DNA from: an uncultured Clostridia bacterium
GTDB lineage: Bacteria > Bacillota > Clostridia > Oscillospirales > Oscillospiraceae
Reading direction: 5' to 3'
Assembly: GCA_946405655.1 (NCBI GenBank)
Contig: CAMJHX010000068.1
Location: 1-6,855 of the forward strand
Length of the DNA: 6,855 nt
Shown: positions 1 to 4,330 of the stretch, piece by piece
Position numbering within the stretch: position 1 is the first letter of the stretch
Layout: every line of letters begins with the position of its first letter
Program-made: the position numbers and the translations under genes
The notes under the pieces: generated by a model
The model's input: only the letters and a program-made list of their open reading frames with translations
Databases searched by the model: none
Told to the model about the DNA's origin: nothing

Positions 1-411
1 CTTCGCCTCGCGCATGACGATCTCGCCCGCGCAGACGAGGGTTTCTTTATTCGCGAGCGCGATGCGGCGTCCCTTGCGGATCGCCTCAAGCGTGGGCTTG
101 AGGCCGACGGCGCCGGAGACCGCCGTGACAACGGTATCGGCCTCGGAGATCACCGCCGCCTCGACGAGGGCGTGCTCGCCGCCCCAGACCTTGATATCCG
201 TATCGGCGAGGGCGACGCGCAGCTCCTTCGCCGCCGCCTCGTCCGTGACGGCGACCATGGCGGGATGCAGGCGGCGCGCCTGCTCCTCCGCGAGCGCGAT
301 GCTGCGGTTGGTGGTGATGGCCCGCACACGCAGGCCGAGATGCTCCGCCACAGCGACGGTCTGGCGACCGATGCTGCCGGTGGAGCCGAGAATAGAGATA
401 GATCGTACCAT
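1..411 (-). CDS. dxr: 1-deoxy-D-xylulose 5-phosphate reductoisomerase, N-terminal part (cut by window edge)
   Basis: Dxr (IspC) converts 1-deoxy-D-xylulose 5-phosphate to 2-C-methyl-D-erythritol 4-phosphate with NADPH, the first committed step of the MEP isoprenoid pathway in the cytoplasm. The window holds the first 137 codons, in frame to base 1. The Rossmann dinucleotide motif GSTGSIG is at residues 9-15. AVSGAVGL (97-104) and ALANKETLV (118-126) are strongly Dxr-like. The catalytic metal-binding acidic residues and the C-terminal domain lie beyond the window, so completeness cannot be judged. The ATG at 409-411 is preceded by TAAAGAGG (421-428) at 9 nt, which supports this start. It is the last visible gene of the minus-strand cluster, 137 nt after cdsA, with a repeat-bearing spacer between them. 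Family assignment is very secure. Confidence 0.96.
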   Translation of the reverse strand, partial: MVRSISILGSTGSIGRQTVAVAEHLGLRVRAITTNRSIALAEEQARRLHPAMVAVTDEAAAKELRVALADTDIKVWGGEHALVEAAVISEADTVVTAVSGAVGLKPTLEAIRKGRRIALANKETLVCAGEIVMREAK

Positions 412-446
412 AAGTCTATGCCTCTTTAGAGTCAGTATTAAAACGA

Positions 447-477
447 GTTAGGAATTAGGAATTAGGAGTTAGGAATT
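447..477. repeat. Tandem 7-bp repeat, (A/G)TTAGGA x about 4.4
   Basis: Four consecutive copies of a 7-mer, GTTAGGA, ATTAGGA, ATTAGGA, GTTAGGA, followed by a partial ATT, lie in the cdsA-dxr spacer. The run is AT-rich against GC-rich surroundings. From memory, similar 7-bp tandem runs occur between genes in many Clostridia, but no genome copies can be checked here. The reading is a simple tandem repeat, possibly one end of a dispersed non-coding element that continues to about 547. Confidence 0.85.
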
Positions 478-482
478 GTGGT

Positions 483-547
483 GTCGCCTTTCGGCGACGA
501 ATCTAAAAGGTTGCTTCAAAAACCTTTAAACTCCACACTTCACACTG
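483..547. other. Two small hairpins and a 7-mer direct repeat downstream of cdsA
   Basis: The first hairpin has a 6-bp stem, GTCGCC (483-488) with GGCGAC (493-498), around a TTTC loop. The second has a 7-bp stem, AAAGGTT (506-512) with AACCTTT (521-527), around an 8-nt loop. On the minus strand the second stem ends in a short T run, so it could act as a weak terminator or 3' end for cdsA; this is inference. CACACTT (534-540) and CACACTG (541-547) are adjacent 7-mers next to the cdsA stop. Together with the repeat at 447-477, the spacer looks like one composite element. Confidence 0.5.
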
Positions 548-548
548 T

Positions 549-1376
549 TTACATTCCGAACGCAGGGATCCACAGCACCAGCAGCTCTAAGAGCGGTGCG
601 CAGAAGATGGTGCTGTCGAACCGGTCGAGCATGCCGCCGTGACCGGGGAGCAGGTTGGAATAGTCCTTGACGCCGTGCTCGCGCTTGATGGCGGAGAAGG
701 CGAGGTCGCCGAGCTGACCGGCGATGCTGCCGAGCACACCGTAGACGATGAGCCAGCCGAACTTGACCCAGCAGCCGCAGAGCTTGAGCACCAGGCCGAA
801 GAGCAGCACGCCGACGATCGCGGCGAGCAGGCCGCCGACGGCGCCCTCGACGGATTTCTTCGGGCTGAGGCGCGGGGCGAGCTTATGCTTGCCCATGGCG
901 TTGCCGACGAAGAAGGCGCCGGAGTCCGTGATCCAGACGATGACGAACGTGAGCAGGATGAAGGCGGGCTTCGGGCGGTTCATGCCGAGGCGCACGAGCG
1001 CCGTGAGCAGGAGGGGCAGCACGATGCCCGCAAAGAGCACGACCGCGAGATCGGAAAACGGGAGATTCTCCTCGCGCCGCTCGAGGGCGATCATCTTCTC
1101 GAGAAACATGACGAAGAACAGCGCATACATGGCGGCGCGCTCCGTGATGGTGGCATAGCCGAAGACCGCGCCGAGCGGGATGGCAAACGCGGCGACGCCG
1201 GCATAGACGCCGAAGCGCGTGCGGAAGCGCTCGCCCAGGACGGTGTGCGTCAGCTCCCAGGCGGAGAACGACGCCATGACGCCCACAACGATCGCCCAGC
1301 CCCAGAGCGGAGCGAAGAAAATGACGGCCAGCAGAGCGGGAATGCCGATTCCGGCCACGATGAGTCTGTTTTTCAT
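549..1376 (-). CDS. cdsA: Phosphatidate cytidylyltransferase (CDP-diacylglycerol synthase)
   Basis: CdsA is an integral membrane enzyme that makes CDP-diacylglycerol from phosphatidic acid and CTP, the branch point for phosphatidylglycerol, cardiolipin and phosphatidylserine. The 275-residue length is typical. Many hydrophobic segments run through the protein (for example about 7-45, 57-75, 110-130, 137-155, 180-200 and 205-225). The C-terminal family signature is complete: SAIKREHGVKD at 228-238 followed by LPGHGGMLDRFDS at 243-255, with the conserved Lys, Asp and HGG residues. Other conserved blocks are TDSGAFFVG (150-158), LSPKKSVEG (170-178) and QLGDL (221-225). The ATG at 1374-1376 follows AAAAGGA (1387-1393) at 10 nt. 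It lies 63 nt downstream of uppS, and that gap carries a GC hairpin repeat. The uppS-cdsA-dxr order is the usual one in Firmicutes. Confidence 0.97.
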   Translation of the reverse strand: MKNRLIVAGIGIPALLAVIFFAPLWGWAIVVGVMASFSAWELTHTVLGERFRTRFGVYAGVAAFAIPLGAVFGYATITERAAMYALFFVMFLEKMIALERREENLPFSDLAVVLFAGIVLPLLLTALVRLGMNRPKPAFILLTFVIVWITDSGAFFVGNAMGKHKLAPRLSPKKSVEGAVGGLLAAIVGVLLFGLVLKLCGCWVKFGWLIVYGVLGSIAGQLGDLAFSAIKREHGVKDYSNLLPGHGGMLDRFDSTIFCAPLLELLVLWIPAFGM

Positions 1377-1398
1377 GATGAAATCATCCTTTTGAAAA

Positions 1399-1424
1399 GG
1401 GGCGTCGAGGACGCCGCCCCTACG
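1399..1424. repeat. GC-rich inverted repeat between uppS and cdsA
   Basis: The plus strand can pair as GGCGTC (1401-1406) with GACGCC (1410-1415) around a GAG loop, or as GGGGCG (1399-1404) with CGCCCC (1415-1420). It ends in GCCCCTACG (1416-1424), which is identical to 4229-4237, where the neighbouring sequence folds in a similar way. On the minus strand the GGGGCG...CGCCCC stem is followed by TTTT, so it could attenuate transcription between uppS and cdsA. The two copies suggest a small dispersed repeat. Function is unknown. Confidence 0.6.
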
Positions 1425-1439
1425 TTTTTAGATTGACAG

Positions 1440-2189
1440 TTACTTTACTCCACCAAATCTGCGATCACGCCGCTGGAATTCTACGATCGCCGCGTCCATA
1501 TCGGCTTCGGTGAAGTCGGGCCAGAGGACGGGGGTGAAATAGAGCTCGCTGTAGGCGCCCTGCCACGGAAGATAGTTCGACAGGCGCTGCTCGCCGCTGG
1601 TGCGGATGATGAGATCCGGATCGGGGATGGCGGCGGTATAGAGGAGGCTCGAGAAATAATCCTCCGTGAGCTCCGGCGCCTCGCCGTTTTTATAGAGCTC
1701 GGCGTAACGGCGCACGGCGTGGAGGATCTCATCGCGCCCGCCGTAGTTGATGCAGAGGTTGAGCTGGCAGCCGTCGTGGTGGCTGCTCTCGGCACGCGCG
1801 TCGCGCATGAGCTCCTGCAGGCGGGGGCTGAGCGCCGAGAGCTCGCCGAAGAAGTCCATGCGGATGCCGTCCTTCTTCATGACCTCGATGGCCTCGATGA
1901 TATAGCGCTCGAAGATGTCCATGATCGTATGGACCTCATCGTCCGGGCGCTTCCAGTTTTCGGTGGAAAAGGCGTAGAGCGTGAGATACTCGACGCCGAT
2001 GTCTTTGCAGTAATTGGCGATCTTGCGCACGGTCTCGGCGCCGACGGCGTGGCCGGCGGTGCGGGGCAGGCCGCGCTTTTTCGCCCAGCGGCCGTTGCCG
2101 TCGAGAATGATGGCGATGTGGCGCGGCAGGCGCGCGGGATCAAACGCAGGGGCGTCCTCCCCTGCTCTCTTCTTCTGAAAAATAGCCAT
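1440..2189 (-). CDS. uppS: Isoprenyl transferase (undecaprenyl diphosphate synthase)
   Basis: UppS is a cis-prenyltransferase that condenses farnesyl diphosphate with isopentenyl diphosphate units. Its usual product is undecaprenyl diphosphate, the lipid carrier for peptidoglycan and other wall polymers; chain length here is inferred. The 249-residue length is normal. All family blocks are present: AIILDGNGRWA (26-36) with the catalytic Asp at 30, RTAGH (43-47), LYAFSTENW (71-79), NYGGRDEI (148-155), RTSGEQRLSN (196-205), which contributes diphosphate- and Mg-binding residues, and WPDF (223-226). The ATG at 2187-2189 has GGAG six nt upstream. It follows the DUF1304 gene after 63 nt that include a terminator-like hairpin. 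It precedes cdsA and dxr, placing supplier and user of isoprenoids together. Confidence 0.97.
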   Translation of the reverse strand: MAIFQKKRAGEDAPAFDPARLPRHIAIILDGNGRWAKKRGLPRTAGHAVGAETVRKIANYCKDIGVEYLTLYAFSTENWKRPDDEVHTIMDIFERYIIEAIEVMKKDGIRMDFFGELSALSPRLQELMRDARAESSHHDGCQLNLCINYGGRDEILHAVRRYAELYKNGEAPELTEDYFSSLLYTAAIPDPDLIIRTSGEQRLSNYLPWQGAYSELYFTPVLWPDFTEADMDAAIVEFQRRDRRFGGVK

Positions 2190-2214
2190 AAGCGACTCCA
2201 GTCAAACGACGCCG

Positions 2215-2240
2215 AAAAGGGGGATAGAAATCCCCCTTTT
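2215..2240 (-). terminator. Terminator-like hairpin between the DUF1304 gene and uppS
   Basis: A perfect 11-bp stem, AAAAGGGGGAT (2215-2225) with ATCCCCCTTTT (2230-2240), closes an AGAA loop (2226-2229). On the minus strand the GC-rich stem runs into TTTT 13 nt after the DUF1304 stop codon, as in an intrinsic terminator; it is symmetric and could work on both strands. The T tract is short (four, then CGG), so read-through into uppS is likely. No convincing promoter fits between it and the uppS start 25 nt away. Confidence 0.75.
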
Positions 2241-2252
2241 GGTTCGTCAGTG

Positions 2253-2606
2253 TTACTTTCCGAGGGCGATGGCTGCCAGCGCAGCGGCCGGAACCGTACC
2301 CTGCTGCAGAATGATCTTGCGGGAGGTGGTGGCGCAGCCGTAGCCCGCGGCGGTCAGCATGCAGGCGAGGAAAAACAGGCACACGCCCGTATCGCGCCGG
2401 AGCAGACCCCAGAGCATGCCCGCGCCCAGAAAGCCGTTATACAGCCCCTGGTTGCCCGCCATGATGACGGTGTCGCGGAAAAAGCCCTCGTGCGGCTCGG
2501 GGAAAAAGCTCGCGCCCTTTTCCTCCCAGTGGCGCATCTCGATCAGAGCGATGAACAGGCTTTCCGCTGCGGCAAGCCCGGTCAGCAGTTTTCCGACGGT
2601 TTTCAC
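2253..2606 (-). CDS. DUF1304-type small membrane protein of unknown function
   Basis: This is a 117-residue, strongly hydrophobic protein with about four predicted membrane segments (roughly 4-23, 55-70, 74-91 and 103-116). NQGLYNGFLGAGMLWGL at 52-68 matches the hallmark of the DUF1304 family. AAGYGCATTSRKIILQQGTVPA (86-107, written in parts: AAGYGCATTS then RKIILQQGTVPA) fits its C-terminal block, and the early Leu/Ile-rich helix ending LIEM is also typical. No function is established for the family to my knowledge. The GTG start (2604-2606) overlaps the frr stop by four bases (GTGA), which implies translational coupling; AAGGAG lies 11 nt upstream inside frr. A terminator-like hairpin follows the stop. 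Its place between frr and uppS is not the usual arrangement, so it is probably an insertion into the cluster. Confidence 0.85.
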   Translation of the reverse strand: MKTVGKLLTGLAAAESLFIALIEMRHWEEKGASFFPEPHEGFFRDTVIMAGNQGLYNGFLGAGMLWGLLRRDTGVCLFFLACMLTAAGYGCATTSRKIILQQGTVPAAALAAIALGK

Positions 2607-3157
2607 AGCTCCATGAGCTCCTTTTCCTTGGCTTCGCCGATCTTTTCGACTTCCTTGATGAAATCATCGGTCAGCTTCTGGAGATCCTTCTCGGCGATCT
2701 TGAGATCGTCCTCGGTGATCTCGGATTTTTTCTTCTCGGCCTTGAACTTCTCGACGGCGTCGCGGCGGATGTTGCGCACGGCGACCTTGGCTTCCTCGGC
2801 GTATTTCTTGACCTGCTTGGCGAGCTCCTTGCGGCGCTCCTCGGTCAGCTGCGGGAAGATCAGGCGGATGGCGCGGCCGTCGTTCTGCGGGTTGATGCCG
2901 AGGTCGGACGCGAGAATGGCCTTCTCAATGGACTTGAGCGCGGAGGCGTCCCAAGGCTGGATGAGCAGGCTGCGGGGATCGGGAGAGCTGATGGAGGCGA
3001 TCTGGTTGATGGGCGTGTCTGTGCCGTAATACTCGACGGTGATGCGGTCGAGCACGGCGGGGTTCGCCTTGCCGGCGCGGACAGCGGCCAGCTGCTCGGA
3101 CAGGAACTCGCAGGTGCGCTTCATTTTACGCTCAAAATCGGTGTATTCGAGAGACAT
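2603..3157 (-). CDS. frr: Ribosome recycling factor
   Basis: Frr (RRF) works with EF-G and IF3 in the cytoplasm to split post-termination ribosomes from mRNA. The 184-residue length matches the family (about 185). Near the N terminus VRAGKANPAVLDRITVEYYG (26-45) is the typical sequence where helix 1 leads into domain II. The region to about residue 104 forms domain II, and the rest forms the long charged helices of domain I, with RNIRRDA at 128-134. The C-terminal third is rich in Lys and Glu, as expected for coiled helices. The ATG at 3155-3157 has a strong AGGAGGA Shine-Dalgarno (3164-3170) 7 nt upstream. It is 32 nt downstream of pyrH, in the same operon, and its stop overlaps the next start. 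Confidence 0.97.
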   Translation of the reverse strand: MSLEYTDFERKMKRTCEFLSEQLAAVRAGKANPAVLDRITVEYYGTDTPINQIASISSPDPRSLLIQPWDASALKSIEKAILASDLGINPQNDGRAIRLIFPQLTEERRKELAKQVKKYAEEAKVAVRNIRRDAVEKFKAEKKKSEITEDDLKIAEKDLQKLTDDFIKEVEKIGEAKEKELMEL

Positions 3158-3189
3158 GATGATTCCTCCTCTATCTGAAATTACGTTGA

Positions 3190-3909
3190 TTACTCGACCA
3201 GGGTGCCGACGGCCTGACCCGTGACGGCGCGGAGGATGTTCTCCGGCTCGGACAGGGCGAAGACGAACACCGGGAGGTGATTGTCCATCGCAAGGCTCGT
3301 GGCGGTGGAGTCCATGACGGCCAGATGCTGCGCGAGCACCTCGTCATAGGAGATCTCGTCGTACTTTACGGCGCTGGGATCGACGCGGGGGTCGGCGCTG
3401 TAAACGCCGTCGATGTTCTTGGCAAGCAGGATGGCGTCGGCGTCGATCTCGCAGGCGCGGAGCACGGCGGCGGTGTCCGTGGAGAAATAGGGGCAGCCGG
3501 TGCCGCCGGCGAAGAGGACGACCTTGCCCTCCTCCAGATGCTTCACCGCGCGCTGACGGGTATAGGTCTCGGCGAAGGCGCGCATCTCCGTCGCGGTCTG
3601 GACGCGGGCGGGGATGTTCTTCTGCTCCATCACATCGGAGACAGCGAGGCAATTCATGACCGTGGCGAGCATGCCCATATGGTCCGCGCGGGAGCGCTCC
3701 ATGTAGCCGCCGCCGTCCTTGGCGCCGCGCCAGAAATTGCCGCCGCCGATGACGACGCCGACCTGCACGCCGAGATCGCGGCACTGCTCGATCGCGTCGC
3801 AGACGCTGGCGATCATTTTGAAATCCAGACCGGTCTTCTTCGAGCCGGCCAGAGCCTCACCGCTGATCTTCAGAAGAATGCGGTGATATTTGGGGGTAAC
3901 AGTATCCAT
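3190..3909 (-). CDS. pyrH: UMP kinase (uridylate kinase)
   Basis: PyrH phosphorylates UMP to UDP with ATP, feeding all pyrimidine nucleotides and UDP-sugars; it belongs to the amino acid kinase superfamily and is usually hexameric. The 239-residue length is normal. Family features are LLKISGEAL (12-20), GGGNFWRG (55-62), DHMGMLATVMN (76-86), FAGGTGCPYFSTDTAAVLRA (133-152), LLAKNIDGVYSADP (161-174) and MDSTA (199-203). The usual GTGNP triad reads GTGCP here (Cys139, codon TGC), a mild deviation. The ATG at 3907-3909 follows GAGG at 9 nt (3919-3922), which could pair with CCTC (3912-3915) in a small hairpin. It is the first gene of the operon, with its own promoter; rpsB and tsf, common upstream neighbours, are not adjacent. 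Confidence 0.97.
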   Translation of the reverse strand: MDTVTPKYHRILLKISGEALAGSKKTGLDFKMIASVCDAIEQCRDLGVQVGVVIGGGNFWRGAKDGGGYMERSRADHMGMLATVMNCLAVSDVMEQKNIPARVQTATEMRAFAETYTRQRAVKHLEEGKVVLFAGGTGCPYFSTDTAAVLRACEIDADAILLAKNIDGVYSADPRVDPSAVKYDEISYDEVLAQHLAVMDSTATSLAMDNHLPVFVFALSEPENILRAVTGQAVGTLVE

Positions 3910-3954
3910 GGGAGGTTTCCTCGTTTCTTTCGGTGTACTTCATATATCTTCTCT

Positions 3955-3983
3955 ATTATACGTTAAAAAGCATCGGTTGAAAA
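3955..3983 (-). promoter_or_regulatory. Predicted sigma-A promoter of pyrH-frr operon
   Basis: On the minus strand a perfect TATAAT (-10, 3955-3960) is separated by 17 nt from TTTTCA (3978-3983), a 4/6 match to TTGACA. The transcription start would fall near 3948, giving a leader of about 40 nt before the pyrH ATG. The leader is too short for a riboswitch. This is a sequence prediction only. Confidence 0.75.
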
Positions 3984-4020
3984 GGGGGAAATTGTGAACA
4001 AAAATCTGTCGCTCCGCTCT

Positions 4021-4058
4021 CAAAACGAGAGGCTCATAAACATGAGCCTCTCGTTTTG
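4021..4058. terminator. Long perfect hairpin, probable bidirectional terminator
   Basis: A 17-bp perfect stem (4021-4037 with 4042-4058) closes an AAAC loop. Both sides have an A run at the 5' foot and a T run at the 3' foot (CAAAACGAG... and ...CTCGTTTTG), so each strand would form a stem followed by TTTT. It lies upstream of the pyrH promoter and would insulate it from transcripts leaving the transporter gene. Its perfection and symmetry exceed what a simple terminator needs, so a repeat-element origin is possible. Confidence 0.75.
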
Positions 4059-4121
4059 GTACTAGCGCTTATCGCGCTGGGCTTTGCCCGGCTTGGTCGG
4101 CGCGAGGGCTTGCGTGACGCT

Positions 4122-4210
4122 GCGCCTCAGGGAGTTTTTCCGCCGCGCATGTCGCCGGAAAAACCAATTTGAACGTTTTCACGCTTTCGCGTGAACTCTG
4201 CTGAGAGCGC
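4122..4210. other. Predicted three-way-junction structure, function unknown
   Basis: An outer stem pairs GCGCCTCAG (4122-4130) with CTGAG-A-GCGC (4201-4210), and GGA (4131-4133) can continue it with TCT (4197-4199) across a bulged G. It encloses two hairpins. Hairpin A is GTTTTTCCG (4134-4142) with CGGAAAAAC (4156-4164), a 9-bp stem with two further pairs after one mismatch. Hairpin B is TTCACGC (4178-4184) with GCGTGAA (4189-4195) around TTTC. The pairing is read by eye; no energy or covariation test was possible. It could be a structured RNA, a palindromic dispersed repeat or a remnant of a mobile element. Strand of expression is not determinable. Confidence 0.5.
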
Positions 4211-4237
4211 GGGCCGCCGAGGGCGTCGGCCCCTACG
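4209..4237. repeat. GC-rich inverted repeat, second copy of the GCCCCTACG element
   Basis: GGGCCG (4211-4216) pairs with CGGCCC (4227-4232), or GCCGA (4216-4220) with TCGGC (4226-4230). It ends in GCCCCTACG (4229-4237), identical to 1416-1424. The minus-strand loop contains CCTCG in both copies, while the arms differ but still pair. This pattern suggests a family of small hairpin repeats rather than chance similarity. Function is unknown. Confidence 0.6.
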
Positions 4238-4261
4238 CTCCGAGCCTGCAGAACACGCAAA

Positions 4262-4287
4262 AGTCGGCGGCCCGAAGGCCGCCGACT
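4262..4287 (-). terminator. Intrinsic terminator of the NSS transporter gene
   Basis: On the minus strand an 11-bp GC-rich perfect stem (4262-4272 with 4277-4287) closes a TTCG tetraloop (4273-4276) and is followed by TTTTGCGTGTT. A UUCG-capped GC stem with a T run, about 45 nt after the transporter stop codon, is a classic rho-independent terminator. Confidence 0.88.
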
Positions 4288-4330
4288 GCGGTTGATTTTG
4301 CAGATTTGAAAATCTGGAGAAGCGGTTCGA

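Larger units (their letters stand above)
3984..4330. other. Hairpin-rich non-coding region between pyrH and the transporter gene
   Basis: No convincing gene was seen in the 421 bases from 3910 to 4330. Beyond the pyrH promoter it holds, in order: the 17-bp hairpin at 4021-4058; a small AGCGC/GCGCT stem (4064-4068 with 4074-4078); a GGGC/GCCC stem (4079-4082 with 4086-4089); the junction fold at 4122-4210; the GC repeat at 4209-4237; the UUCG terminator at 4262-4287; and a 6-bp CAGATT/AATCTG hairpin (4301-4306 with 4311-4316) just after the transporter stop. Short open frames here have no family likeness or good ribosome binding site. Confidence 0.7.

Noticed and set aside
14..451. 145-codon open frame on the plus strand at the left edge
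   Set aside because: It is antisense to dxr, whose N-terminal NADPH motif and NKETLV block are unmistakable; the translation is Ala/Arg/Ser-rich noise.
447..477. Possible CRISPR array
   Set aside because: Units are only 7 bp and directly adjacent, with no spacers; no cas genes are in the window.
639..1436. 265-codon open frame on the plus strand opposite cdsA
   Set aside because: Acidic, repetitive translation antisense to a full CdsA with intact signature; no independent evidence.
1719..3029. 436-codon open frame on the plus strand across uppS, the DUF1304 gene and frr
   Set aside because: It is antisense to three genes with clear family motifs. Its translation is low-complexity Ala/Glu/Asp/Arg-rich, as expected of GC-rich shadow frames, and it has no family likeness.
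4069..4260. 63-codon open frame on the minus strand in the hairpin-rich region
   Set aside because: It is built from inverted repeats, has no good ribosome binding site and no recognisable protein features.
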